From contig NC_073692.1 of the NCBI RefSeq assembly GCF_029784155.1, positions 67,341,888-67,405,887 of the forward strand: 64,000 nt of DNA. The letters are read 5' to 3'. The notes below the pieces were generated by a model. The model worked only from the letters and a program-made list of their open reading frames with translations. It had not been told where the DNA came from and ran no database searches. Below, in pieces: positions 1 to 9,524 of this stretch; the first letter of the stretch is position 1, and the number at the start of each line of letters is the position of its first letter. A program made the position numbers and the translations under genes. Origin of the DNA: Uranotaenia lowii (lineage: Eukaryota > Arthropoda > Insecta > Diptera > Culicidae).

Positions 1-922
1 TCTTTGGTCAATATTACTCAATTCTCATCTGATTTTTAGCCATCTGAATACACTTCTGGTTGCAGAGAGAACATTAGAATGATTTTCTCACTAGAAGCCC
101 GCGCGGGAGCAAAATCATTTCTTAATTTACAAGGATGGTGGACTTTCTATCATATCCGATTTAAATCGACTTCAGACGGCATTTTGTACGATCTTTTAAT
201 TATGCGCCGTTGGAATTGCGATTCGCAGCACCGTTGTAAACGACTTAAGTTATCAGGCTAAGGAGGCAACTGATTCGCCAACTGAGCTATTTCACAAGCC
301 CATATAAGAATTACGAAAATTATCTTTTCATAAACATTTTTTCGCTGTGAATATTTGAGTTTCGGTGATTTTTTTTATTGAATTATGTTTAAATTGTATA
401 AACGGATATCAAAATAAGTAAATTGAGAAAAAAAATTCCAAAGTTTTCACTATTCTTCTCTAATTTCATATATTCCAAAATGAATAACTCTGATATTAGA
501 ATTCTTTAAATTTAAGATCAAGATGCAATGTACAGCAAATATTGAAGACTCATATGTAAATGCATGCCTCCACCTCGACATTCGTTTTCTGAAAATGAAC
601 ATTTTTTCACCAAATATTTACGTTAATTTTTATTGAATGAATTTAGAAAAAAATGAAATTGCACACCTCCCCCCTTCCCTACCATTGGCCAGCTCTAGGA
701 CCGCGCCTGAATAAATGGAATTTTTATGGTGATAAGAATAAGGTTATTGTAATAATGAGCTGACATTATAAGATTTTTATGATTCCTTTATGTATTTCTG
801 TTAAATTATTCGCAGAAGAACATCTAAATATTCTGACGCATGTCGTCTTAATTGCCGAACCAACCCTCCTGAAAGCTTCCGTTATTGTTAGTTTGTAGAT
901 CACTCGCCAATTACTGTTTCAG
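1..922. other. Unassigned AT-rich DNA
   Basis: I see no convincing gene or bounded element here. The 60-codon ATG frame at 79-261 has no recognisable domain. A short C-rich stretch near 668-710 looks like the end of an old repeat but has no visible partner in the window. Confidence 0.4.
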
Positions 923-1135
923 AAATTGACCACTCCACAGGAACCAGCATGAATTCAATCGCAATGAATGCGCATAAATTTGCATTTCTTCGTCAAGGAT
1001 CGGTGACTTCGGCTTGGAATTACCAATTGTTTTTGAAGGGAAGTCTAGTAGCATGTGGGTTGGTCACCACAGAACCAGAACCAGAACCAAAACCATACGA
1101 AACCGAAGACACCGGAGAAGCAACAAATGCAGAGG
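923..1135 (+). CDS. Weak candidate internal exon, unknown protein
   Basis: An acceptor-like tract ending in AG at 921-922 and a strong donor-like sequence (GTGAGTAAAT from 1136) flank a 213-nt stretch that is open in one frame throughout. The frame is +2 at 925, and its first ATG is at 949. The peptide is not recognised. Its C-terminal part has a short acidic, proline-rich run with alternating E and P, followed by an ETEDTGE-like segment. No neighbouring exon could be matched: the next open stretch, 1347-1559, has no obvious acceptor. What is seen is a splice-flanked open frame; that it is an exon is an inference. It could equally be chance, since such signals are common in 64 kb. Confidence 0.2.
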
Positions 1136-1873
1136 GTGAGTAAATGATGGAAAATAAAAACAACTGAAATTCCAGCACGGGCAAATAAGAACACGTGTCG
1201 GACGTGTGTCGAACCGTATGCCGCGCGAGGGCCTGGTCAATTCGAACCGGGTTCTAGCCCATCAATCTTTTCCCGGGGCTGATGGCTGCTGACGATGATG
1301 ATCGTTACCCCGAAGTTAACCGACTTATCGAAATGTCAATTAAGGAGTGCCGAAAGCAGAGCAATTGATGACTTATGACCTAAGGAGAAGTGAGAATACT
1401 GCTGCTGCTTCAATAGATATAGGAACAGGTATAGATCCTCGCCGGGCGGAGTTAATCTCTAGCCTAAATCGTCGCTTCAATCCACCATATGGTGTTCGCT
1501 TGAAGGAGAAATTCCTGCGGATTGGCCCAGCGCGGGTGGAAGATCCCTTTTGGTCCTAATGACACCAACCGGGACCCTTGGGAGTCAATTAGGATCAAAC
1601 CGAACAGGACGTAAATGAGTTGTAGCGAATGGTTTGACGCCAGGCAGATTCCAGGATTCCGTGAAGATGCTAGAAGTGAAGATATGCAACTGTCGCAAAG
1701 TATAGTTTCGTTTTTTTGTTTATTTCCATTCACTAAACGTTTTTCTTAGTTGTCTCCTGCTAAATCATTATTATTGAATGATTCCTTTAAGCTAGTTTGC
1801 CAGGTTAAAAATTTAAACTTTTGATTTTGTGTTTAAATTAAAACTTATACTTGAAAAATATATAAATCAGTCA
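1136..1873. other. Unassigned DNA after candidate exon
   Basis: This moderately GC-rich stretch (1190-1560) has a 70-codon ATG frame at 1347-1559 that I do not recognise. Nothing marks it as a mobile element, and no promoter or RNA gene is visible. Confidence 0.35.
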
Positions 1874-2695
1874 GACTGAGTCGAATAGAGGTCATTTTTG
1901 AATTTCTCAAACCCTGGAGTCTTTAAAACTTCATTTTGGTTCAAAACTCATCCATGATTTTTCCAGAATTTTTAAGTAACGTTTGCATGAATAAAATATC
2001 TTTCATGTTATGTGTTGTTTTGGACCGGGAGGATGTTTTTAGATAATAATTTTTGGCTTTTTACGGTCTGAGATTTTAATCAAACAACTTTTTATTTGAA
2101 ATACGTTTTGACCATTTTTTGTGGTCTCTCGCAAGGGAATTATCTGTCTGCTGTTATTGTCAATAACGTTTTTTTAAAGGCTAGGTGTCCAGTTGGAAAA
2201 AAATACTGGACATTTAGCAGTTGGAAAAAACGATATTGACAATAACAGCAGACAGATAATTCCCTTGAGAAAGACCACAAAAAGTGGTCGAAACGTCGGG
2301 TATTCCTAACAAAAAGTTGTTTAATCAAAATCTTAGACCGTGAAAAGCAAAACATTATTATCTGAAAATTATCTTTTATTTTTGTACGGGAAAATTTTAT
2401 ATATTGCTAATCAACATTATTTATGTATCTTCTGTGGAACCGAGTCTGATGAAGAGTGTTCTGCCAATTTATAAATTTTTTAAAATGAATTTTTCGCTGA
2501 ACAATTTTGTCGAAGATCTTAACGTCGTTAATTATTAGGCAAAAACATATAAGCTGTTTAAGAGAGCTATGGTTTTGGCATTGAAAAACAATCAACTTTT
2601 CTGCGTCTCTCACAATAACCATGATGAACCAGCGATGAAATTCACTGTTTGAGATCCAGTTACCATGCCACCAAGTGCGATATTCCACGATTAAT
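1874..2695. mobile_element. Degenerate MULE-like foldback MITE, one arm, interrupted
   Basis: The sequence beginning GACTGAGTCGAAT, followed by the phrases 'ttgaatttctcaaa', 'ccatgattttt' and 'taagtaacgtttgcatga', matches the left arm of the cleaner copy at 16878-17697. After a foreign insertion at about 2036-2368 the same arm resumes ('tcttctgtggaaccgagtctg', 'tttgtcgaagat'). Only about one arm plus the loop is kept, and the mirror arm is missing. Its age is shown by many substitutions relative to the other copy. Family assignment rests on that copy's 9-bp TSD. Confidence 0.65.
2036..2368. mobile_element. Foldback MITE nested in older MITE
   Basis: Two arms of about 150 bp are near-perfect reverse complements. 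The left arm starts AGATAATAAT at 2041 and the right arm ends ATTATTATCT at 2363. Both arms contain 'gacaataacagcagacagataattccctt' or its complement. The loop, at about 2191-2206, is short and T/G-rich. It interrupts the older foldback at 1874-2695. No unambiguous target duplication was found, so the superfamily is undetermined. Confidence 0.75.
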
Positions 2696-3666
2696 CCTCA
2701 TTCGCATTAGAGTGTCATTTTGACACTATTGCAAGTTTGAAGGCTTTTAACTTTTTTCAGAAGCTTTAAAACACTAAAATTTCTTCGAGTACCCTAAATG
2801 AATTCAAAAGTGCTTCGATATTGCATCTTTACTTTATTTATGGACGAACCCTGGAAGCCTGGACAAAAAAAAATCCCTTTTACGACTTAGAGTGTCATTT
2901 TGACACTCCAAAAATAAAACCTATTTAAGTCGTTTGAATAATTATGAATTTCAAATAAAAGTTATATCAATAGAAACCTTGTAATGTCAGTAAAATATGT
3001 TCAGAACATTATATATAGCTAAAGCTTCTAGTTATTTCGTTATTCAGCATGAAAGAAAAAAAAATCCAAAAAAACATGCCTCAGGAAAACTGCTGTAGTT
3101 CATATATTACACGTCCAAAAAAATATTTGCCTTATGCATATGAAAGCTGCAGTTAATGTTTACATCATGAAGCCAAGAAATATTTTTTAATTTTTTTTTA
3201 ATGAAATGGTCACAAAAAGTTCAAAAAAGTGAACTGAAAAACCAACTTTTCATAAGATTGCTTGTAAAAACTGTTTGAGTGGTGGTAGAGCTTTTGTAAA
3301 AATATCATTACAAATTTTATTCGAATTCTGACGTTTTGTTGTCTTTAGATTTTTGATTTAACAAAAATTGAATTTACTGGAATTTTTCAAAGTTGACTAC
3401 TTTACGCGATTTTCCCACAAATTGAAATTTCATCTGTTTTTGTGGTCCACCGTCAGGTTGTACCCGGATTTTAAATGCTCCAACTTTCTTTGGACCAATA
3501 AAAAGTATATTCATTGGAAAGCAAGTTTAACCTACATTCTAGTGAGCTGCAACAATTCACGCTGTGAGATTTCACAAAAATATAAAGGTAAAATCATTCC
3601 AGAATTTCTAGAACCACAAGCAGCGCGTCTAGCAGAACGTGTTTGTTTGCTCTCCGAGTAGGTACG
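2696..3666. other. AT-rich spacer with two copies of a self-complementary 21-mer
   Basis: The motif TTAGAGTGTCATTTTGACACT occurs at about 2705 and again at about 2887, in the same orientation, and its core AGTGTCA/TGACACT is self-complementary. The 180 bp between the copies is AT-rich. It may be a short element bounded by direct repeats. Otherwise nothing is recognised, including in the ORF at 3368-3661. Confidence 0.35.
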
Positions 3667-3837
3667 GTGGGAGGTGATTGGGGCAGAGAGCCAAACCGAG
3701 AGACGAAATATGATGCGAGTCGTGACTTGCAAACGCAAAATACTATCAATAGAAAATGTCCATTCCAACCAAGAAACGCACGACACGCATCATTATTTCG
3801 GCTCTCGGCTTAGCTCTCTGCCCACATCACCTCCCAC
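3667..3837. mobile_element. Short foldback MITE, 171 bp
   Basis: About 52 bp at each end are inverted copies. The left end starts GTGGGAGGTGAT and contains 'gggcagagagcc' and 'gatgcg'; the right end mirrors these and ends ATCACCTCCCAC. No clear target duplication is visible, so the superfamily is not assigned. Confidence 0.7.
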
Positions 3838-3889
3838 ATTCGTTTTATCCGGGTTTGCTCTGATATTTAATGAAAAAAATTTGGGAACA

Positions 3890-4945
3890 GTCAGGCCCGG
3901 CACGGTTGCCCGGATTTTTTCAAAAAATGCCCGGATCACTTTATTTGGTAAATCAAGCAAAAAACGAATTGTTTTGCATTTTTTTTGATTTATGCTTTCA
4001 AAATGATTTTTTTAAGCAAGTTTTATAAAAAATATCATGAAAGCTTTTTGAAAGCGTTAAAATAGATTTTAAATTTGTACATGTACATGTTGATGAAAAA
4101 AAAAATTTTTTTTAATTTTTTTTCTTGATTTTTGTTGAGTAATTTCTGGGTTTTGACAAAATTTGCCCGGATATCGCTCAGATTTTTGGCAGTCTTCATT
4201 TTGCTCATCTTGATCAAAAGAAGACAGTGAACTTTTTGCTCCGAATAATTGTGAGTCTATTTTCAATGAGCATTTCATCCTCTGCTGCTGAGAGAACGGG
4301 GAGAATTTTTTTCTCTAACGAATGATCGCTTTTTTTACTGACAGATCACTCCTGGTGTGTGACTCTGAGAACATTTAATGAAAGCTACGTGTAATCAGTG
4401 AAATGAATTGCGATCGTTGGTTTCTCAGCCAATTACTGAGAAGCTAATAAACATTTCTCCTAGCGAGAATGAGATTGGGTGACTGCGTGATTGAAATGCT
4501 CTCCAACAAAATGTGGGCTGTTTGATCGTTTTAACACGTTCGTCGCCACGCTCATTTTAGTTGTTTTACTTGCCGGGTTCAAAGAAAATCTCGGAGCAAG
4601 AAAGCAACCAGGGAGAACTCCACTGTTAACAACGCGTGGCTAAACTGAGCGGCTAACTTGAGTGAGAGAGCGTCAAATGCTTTTTGATGTGACGGGGCCT
4701 CCGAGGAAATACACCCGTCACCCGAATATGGGTGACGTGGCGACGAACGTGTTAAGTCTGAGAAAGCATATTTAAGCCAGGCGATTGACAAGGAGATGGG
4801 AAAAACAGAGCAAAAATCAAGTGAATCAAAGAAGCCTGATTTTTGGAAGTCATTTTTTAAATCAAATGCCCGGATTTTGCCAGGATTTATTTAAAATTGC
4901 CAGGATTTGTCCGAATACGGGCTGAATAAAAAAAACTGGCAACCT
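3890..4945. repeat. Member of a 'gttgcccggatt' repeat family
   Basis: The left end carries 'cacggttgcccggatttttt' and the right end carries 'tgcccggattttgccaggat' and 'ctggcaacc', giving loose inverted similarity. Internal phrases such as 'atgctttcaaaatgat', 'aagcaagttttataaaaa' and 'agctttttgaaagcg' recur in degenerate form at 45340-45550 (and its duplicate at 49003-49213). Related pieces occur near 15160 and 60990-61090. This is a multi-copy, probably non-autonomous DNA element; the superfamily is uncertain because no clean TSD was found. A piggyBac-type MITE is nested inside. Confidence 0.55.
4535..4751. mobile_element. piggyBac-type MITE with TTAA target sites
   Basis: The ends are perfect 16-bp inverted repeats, CACGTTCGTCGCCACG and its complement. 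They are flanked directly by TTAA at 4531-4534 and 4752-4755. TTAA duplication is the hallmark of piggyBac transposition. At 217 bp it can encode no transposase and would need one in trans. Confidence 0.9.
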
Positions 4946-5801
4946 TAAGTATGCATCTGACGGAAGTGTTTGAAAACGCTGAACACCATTTTTAACTATT
5001 TCGCGATTTTTGAATCTGACCACGTCGGGTTTTTGACAAGCATGGAAAAAATTGCATCGAAGTTCGATCAATTTGCCATCGGTGGTAAATTCGTTCAATT
5101 CTAACTGCCAATCAGAGCAATCGGGAGCAATCTCTAACGATTGCAATCTCGAACGAATGAACTGTTTTTTATGATGATATTTTAATTTGTGTTCGAATAA
5201 GTACATTCAGCACATAGTTAATCATAATCAGGGACCTTCAACTCTCCTACAAGTTTTGATGATATCAACACACAAATGAATGAGCGAACGGTTTTTTGAC
5301 CATGACTTTTTTTTTGACTATTTTCGATTATGATTTTACTCTACTTAAAATCTTAAAGTTTTCGCCTTAAATTAATTAGATAGTTATATAAGCTTCGAGC
5401 AGAAAAAAGAATTATTTTTTTCTTTTTACTGGTTTAAACAACTGTAATTCAGCAAATCTAATAAATTTCATATCAATACATTATTTTTTATAAAGTTAAA
5501 ATTAAACATATAAAAGTGACAAAATACATTTTTTTGGAAATCGAACGGTTTAGCATGAATGATGGCAAGATCGAATTTTGACAAAATCGATCGGGGTCAG
5601 TATATAGAATTGAAAAATTCAGAAATAAAAATATATATTTTTAGAATTGATTCAAAATCAAATTAAAAGTTTTTGATTTAGAATCTTGAATTTTGAATTT
5701 GAACTTTGAATTGGGATGATGTATTAAAGGGTAAGAATACTGTCTATCGAACACCATCTTTGGGATTCAGCGAATTTGTAATCCACAGAAAATAATGAAA
5801 G
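4946..5801. other. Unassigned AT-rich DNA
   Basis: There is no bounded repeat or convincing coding region. The 114-codon minus-strand frame at 4862-5206 lies partly in the preceding repeat and has no known domain. Confidence 0.4.
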
Positions 5802-5806
5802 GATTT

Positions 5807-6225
5807 TGTTGAAAACGCAGGTTTCAGTGGTGGAATAGAGTTATCTTTATTCATGTTTCGTCTATGAGGTCACTAGATTACAACTATATTAATTAGCGAT
5901 AGCTAATTGTCACTTCCACATCTTATAATCCCTAACCGGGAAAGTACTCATTTCTCAATGAGTACTTTGATATTCTTACCCAGAATATCTGGCAACACTG
6001 TTGTGTTACCACGAACCCAATTTGTGTTGTCTCGCTTGACCGTGTGATGATGTAAACATTTATACCGTGTTTACCATCATCAGCTGTCATCTTCAATCAT
6101 CACCGCTATTGTTTCAATTGCGAATTGACTCAAAGCATGCGGAACCAAAACAAACTGTTTTGGTTCTGCTCGTGGGAGCAGAAGTTGCTGCTTGCTGTTC
6201 CCAAGGAAAACCGTAAGTTTCAACA
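5807..6225 (-). repeat. 3' LTR of copia-like element
   Basis: 419 bp, the matching LTR. On the minus strand it follows the polypurine tract. The RNase H frame runs into it and stops within its first bases at 6220-6222. Confidence 0.95.
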
Positions 6226-6863
6226 CCTCCCCTCAATTCGCAGATTGAGAATGCTGAACAGCTTCACGTGCCTCGCCCTTGGTAACGCCTTTGTGAATGC
6301 ATCAGCTGGCTGATCCTCAGTGGAGATGTGTCGCAAAGATAGCTGACCGCTTCTTATGATGTCTCTGATGAAAGCATACTTCACATCTAGCTGCTTCATC
6401 CGCTGATGAGTCCGCGCCTCTTCCAGATACTGGATGCAAGGGATGTTGTCCTCCATTAACGTGAAAGGAGTGCTAACCACACCCAATTCAGCAAGGAAGT
6501 TTGTTAACCACAAACTTTCCTTGACTGCATGGCGAAGGGCTTCTATCTCAACTTCGGTTGACGACAGACTGACCGTCTGCTGACGTTTCGTTGACCACAA
6601 AATAAGATTTCCCGTAAGTGGGTCCGTGTTCGCGTTTCTGCGGTATACCAACGCCATAACGGTCATACGTCGATGGTATCGCAGAATACGCTGCAGGCCT
6701 CGTTAGTGACCAGACTGGCCTGGTATTGGCATAGTGCGCTAACCGCTGCACAAATAACTGGTCTCGATGATATCGCCAGATACTGCGAACAACCGATTAA
6801 CTCTTTGAACGGCTTTTCGGTGATAACCTCACCATCGTTCATCTTCGTCCAGTGAACGATCAT
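6220..6863 (-). pseudogene. Copia pol remnant: end of RT and RNase H
   Basis: The 148-codon frame 6220-6666 is a copia-type RNase H: LVYRRNANTDPLTG, LWSTKRQQTVSLSSTEVE, then IRSGQLSLRHISTEDQPADAFTKAL, which is the usual copia C-terminus. Just upstream, in another frame (6663-6863), lies the connection region with ELIGCSQYLA and RPVICAAVSALCQYQ. A frameshift therefore separates the two. The acidic residue of the SSTE motif is present. Everything from gag to the RT palm, and integrase, is missing, so no functional polyprotein can be made. The family assignment is firm. Confidence 0.88.
6226..6234 (-). promoter_or_regulatory. Polypurine tract
   Basis: The minus strand reads GAGGGGAGG directly before the 3' LTR, in the expected position for plus-strand DNA priming. 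Confidence 0.85.
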
Positions 6864-7092
6864 GTCACGAAACCTGTGACCTAGGGTAAGCCAACCGCCT
6901 CCATGACGCGTACTTCTCCAGGGATTTTCGATAGCTGTGAAGACCCATTTGTACGAGAAACAGAATGGGTTTCCTGTAACATGGGTTAAGCTAACCGCTT
7001 CCCAAATCTCGCTCTCATCCAGGGCTGCTTGATAGTTGTTAGTACGCTAACCGCAGCTCTGATTTTCGGCTTCGAAAACTGCAAACAACCGA

Positions 7093-9096
7093 TCAAATCG
7101 TTGAACGGCTGCTCAGTGATAACCTCACTTCGTTCAGTCCGAATCTTGTTCCTTTCATGGCTGCGGTGATCTTCCGGAAAAAAAAGTCCCTTTGGCCCTC
7201 GAGCTTACTGACGATTCGAAGTTGCTCTTCCTCATCATCAGCTGCTACGTTAGCCACGTAGCGTTGATTAGCTTCTCCTCTTCGCTGACTGCGTCTCTGG
7301 GCCGATTCGGGATTGACGGAATCTTGATCATCATCGTCATCTTCGCCATCGCTACTCTCGTAGTCGCTCTCGTCTCGCGCCATATGCTGACTGGCACCGG
7401 AACCGATGATTCGTTGATTCCGGTGGCTGATAACCCCAGCACGCGAACGAAAAGCATATTGCTTTCTCGAACGTTGTTTTCTGGTAACCCCAGATAAACA
7501 ACCTCTTGCCGTTTTCTTCGCGTTCCCTCTCAAAGCCTTCATTTCGCGATGACTTCGAGAATCTGCACTCTCGGCAGGAATCCGCAGAAAGAACTGGTTG
7601 ACTTCGCTAGCGACTAACCGTCGCTGAAACCACCTCCTTCGAAGCACCCGAAACATTAACCATCCGCCGGAAACAAGCTTGCGCATACTAACCGCAGCGC
7701 AGCTACTAAGCACGAGAATAATTGTCTCGACTTGCAGCTTCATGGCTTTCCGCTCCGTTGCTTTAACGCTTCGAGCGCTCCTTAAAACCGGAGGGTAACG
7801 TTCAGCTGCATGCGACCCATCTGGATCGAATATAGTGCTGAAGTATTTGGCAACTAACCGTCGCCCAAAACATCTCCGCCAAAGCCACAGAAAAATCCTT
7901 CTGTAAGCTTGGATAAGCTCACGCGTACTGATCGCAGCGTAGCTCCATATCACGAGAGTAACCCTCTCGGCAAACAGCTTCTTCCAATCTCCGATACGGG
8001 CTAATCCTCCATCTGGAGCATTCGGACCTGACCAATCCTGGTTACAGATCCCGAGAGTCCTCCTCCCGGCCGTCGGAAATAAACTCACGCTGCTTACCGC
8101 AGCGCGGTTTCGGTCGGCATCGAGAGTAACCCTCTCGGAACCCGACTTCCATGCCTCGAACTCCATTGGCACCTTCTGGCTGACCTGGAGTATCTCCTGG
8201 CCTCTGCACTGCCGATTCTCTACGCTGGTGATCCTCTGCGCTTGGATCAGTTCAAAACTTCTGACCACAGCGCACAACAAGAGCACGAGAGTAACCCTCT
8301 CGGCTATTAGCACCACCCAATTAATCCGGCGTGTTGCTGCAGCTGGACCTTTCCTCCCCTGCGCAGCCCAATTGCGGATCCTGAAACTCCTCCTTGCCGT
8401 CGGAAATGAAACCATGCTGCTAACCGCAGCGCGGTTCGTGTCGGCATCGAGAGTTACCCTCTCGGAATCCGACTTCCGGGCCTCGAACTTCAGTGGCACC
8501 TTCTGGCTGACCTGAAGCATCTCGTGGCCTCTGCGCTGACGATCCTCTGCGCTGGTGGTTTTCTGCGATTGGATCAGCTCATAACTGCTGACCACAGCGC
8601 ACAACCACAGCACGAGAGTAACCCTCTCGGCTATCAGCTCCACCCAATGTTTCCGGGGTGGATATATCGACCTTCGCGCTGTACCATCTCGGTTGCGGAT
8701 CCTGGGACTCCTCCCGGCCGTCGGTCGTGAGCTCACGCTTGCTAACCGCAACGTGGCTCGTGACGGCATCGAGAGTAACCCTCTCAATCCGCGAACCTCC
8801 CCGGGCTCTGGCGATACCTCCTGGCTGGCCGTGGACTCTTGGCTGCCTGGTATCTGCCCTGGCTTGTCCATCTTCGCTGGCTCGGGGACCCTAGGTTGGC
8901 TCGTCTCGGCGCTGGTTGGTCCAACATCAGCTGGCTGGCCCTCTTCGGTGATCCTCTGGCTGGTGGCTGGCTCCTCGACCTGGCTGGTCCTACTGCGCTG
9001 GCTGCTGAAGCACTTGCTAACCGCAAGTCTGGTTAACTTGAGAGTACCCCTCTCACTAACTCGTATTTCCAAAAATCCAGACGTATCTGGGCCCAT
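7093..9096 (-). CDS. 667-codon repeat-encoded open frame, function unknown
   Basis: This is the largest open frame of the element, running from an ATG inside the primer-binding site to a stop at 7093. I recognise no family. It is made of alternating modules of about 55 residues. One type has AERVTLV followed by a hydrophobic stretch and an ELIQ-like end; the other has SERVTLD, then NRAAVSS and a basic RxxRIRN segment. The first 150 residues are rich in S, P and R. Near residues 560-620 there is an acidic run of D and E. One repeat copy (about residues 100-110) is read in a different frame from the others and is still open. Openness may therefore reflect stop-poor, GC-rich repeats rather than selection on a protein. 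It could be a real accessory protein, or nothing. Confidence 0.4.
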   Translation of the reverse strand: MGPDTSGFLEIRVSERGTLKLTRLAVSKCFSSQRSRTSQVEEPATSQRITEEGQPADVGPTSAETSQPRVPEPAKMDKPGQIPGSQESTASQEVSPEPGEVRGLRGLLSMPSRATLRLASVSSRPTAGRSPRIRNRDGTARRSIYPPRKHWVELIAERVTLVLWLCAVVSSYELIQSQKTTSAEDRQRRGHEMLQVSQKVPLKFEARKSDSERVTLDADTNRAAVSSMVSFPTARRSFRIRNWAAQGRKGPAAATRRINWVVLIAERVTLVLLLCAVVRSFELIQAQRITSVENRQCRGQEILQVSQKVPMEFEAWKSGSERVTLDADRNRAAVSSVSLFPTAGRRTLGICNQDWSGPNAPDGGLARIGDWKKLFAERVTLVIWSYAAISTRELIQAYRRIFLWLWRRCFGRRLVAKYFSTIFDPDGSHAAERYPPVLRSARSVKATERKAMKLQVETIILVLSSCAAVSMRKLVSGGWLMFRVLRRRWFQRRLVASEVNQFFLRIPAESADSRSHREMKALRGNAKKTARGCLSGVTRKQRSRKQYAFRSRAGVISHRNQRIIGSGASQHMARDESDYESSDGEDDDDDQDSVNPESAQRRSQRRGEANQRYVANVAADDEEEQLRIVSKLEGQRDFFFRKITAAMKGTRFGLNEVRLSLSSRSTI
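7954..9054 (-). repeat. Higher-order tandem repeat inside the copia element
   Basis: The self-complementary 15-mer GAGAGTAACCCTCTC, or one-base variants, recurs at 7954, 8122, 8287, 8449, 8614, 8771 and 9040. The first five intervals are 157-168 bp and the last is 269 bp. Odd and even copies differ in their surroundings ('gcacgagag' versus 'catcgagag'), giving a dimer of about 327 bp. A more decayed relative sits near 7715. Each unit also carries 'ctaaccgcagc', which is the reverse complement of codons for AAVS. Confidence 0.85.
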
Positions 9097-9100
9097 AACC
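9087..9100 (-). promoter_or_regulatory. Copia-type primer-binding site
   Basis: The minus strand reads GGTTATGGGCCCAG directly after the 5' LTR. This is the sequence copia uses to pair with an internal part of initiator tRNA-Met rather than with a tRNA 3' end. It settles both the superfamily and the orientation. The ATG inside it is also the first codon of the 667-codon frame. Confidence 0.85.
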
Positions 9101-9519
9101 TGTTGAAAACGCAGGTTTCAGTGGTGGAATAGAGTTATCTTTATTCATGTTTCGTCTATGAGGTCACTAGATTACAACTATATTAATTAGCGATAGCTAA
9201 TTGTCACTTCCACATCTTATAATCCCTAACCGGGAAAGTACTCATTTCTCAATGAGTACTTTGATATTCTTACCCAGAATATCTGGCAACACTGTTGTGT
9301 TACCACGAACCCAATTTGTGTTGTCTCGCTTGACCGTGTGATGATGTAAACATTTATACCGTGTTTACCATCATCAGCTGTCATCTTCAATCATCACCGC
9401 TATTGTTTCAATTGCGAATTGACTCAAAGCATGCGGAACCAAAACAAACTGTTTTGGTTCTGCTCGTGGGAGCAGAAGTTGCTGCTTGCTGTTCCCAAGG
9501 AAAACCGTAAGTTTCAACA
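9101..9519 (-). repeat. 5' LTR of copia-like element
   Basis: 419 bp, with terminal TGTTGAAAAC and GTTTCAACA forming short inverted ends. It appears identical to the copy at 5807-6225. On the minus strand this is the upstream LTR. Confidence 0.95.
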
Positions 9520-9524
9520 GATTT

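Larger units (their letters stand above)
5807..9519 (-). mobile_element. Copia-like LTR retrotransposon, chimeric or non-autonomous, complete insertion
   Basis: Two 419-bp LTRs, TG...CA bounded, enclose 2,875 bp. The 5-bp target duplication GATTT lies at 5802-5806 and 9520-9524. The minus orientation follows from the primer-binding site next to the right-hand LTR, the polypurine tract next to the left-hand LTR, and the RNase H frame. The LTRs look identical by eye, so insertion was recent. The interior lacks gag, protease, integrase and most of reverse transcriptase of a normal copia element. It keeps only the RT/RNase H tail and then a higher-order tandem repeat with a 667-codon frame. It must therefore have been mobilised in trans by a complete relative. 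Confidence 0.93.

Noticed and set aside
8228..9106. Plus-strand open frames inside the copia element (95, 78, 137 codons)
   Set aside because: They run antisense to the element and reflect the same stop-poor, GC-rich repeats; no domain is seen.
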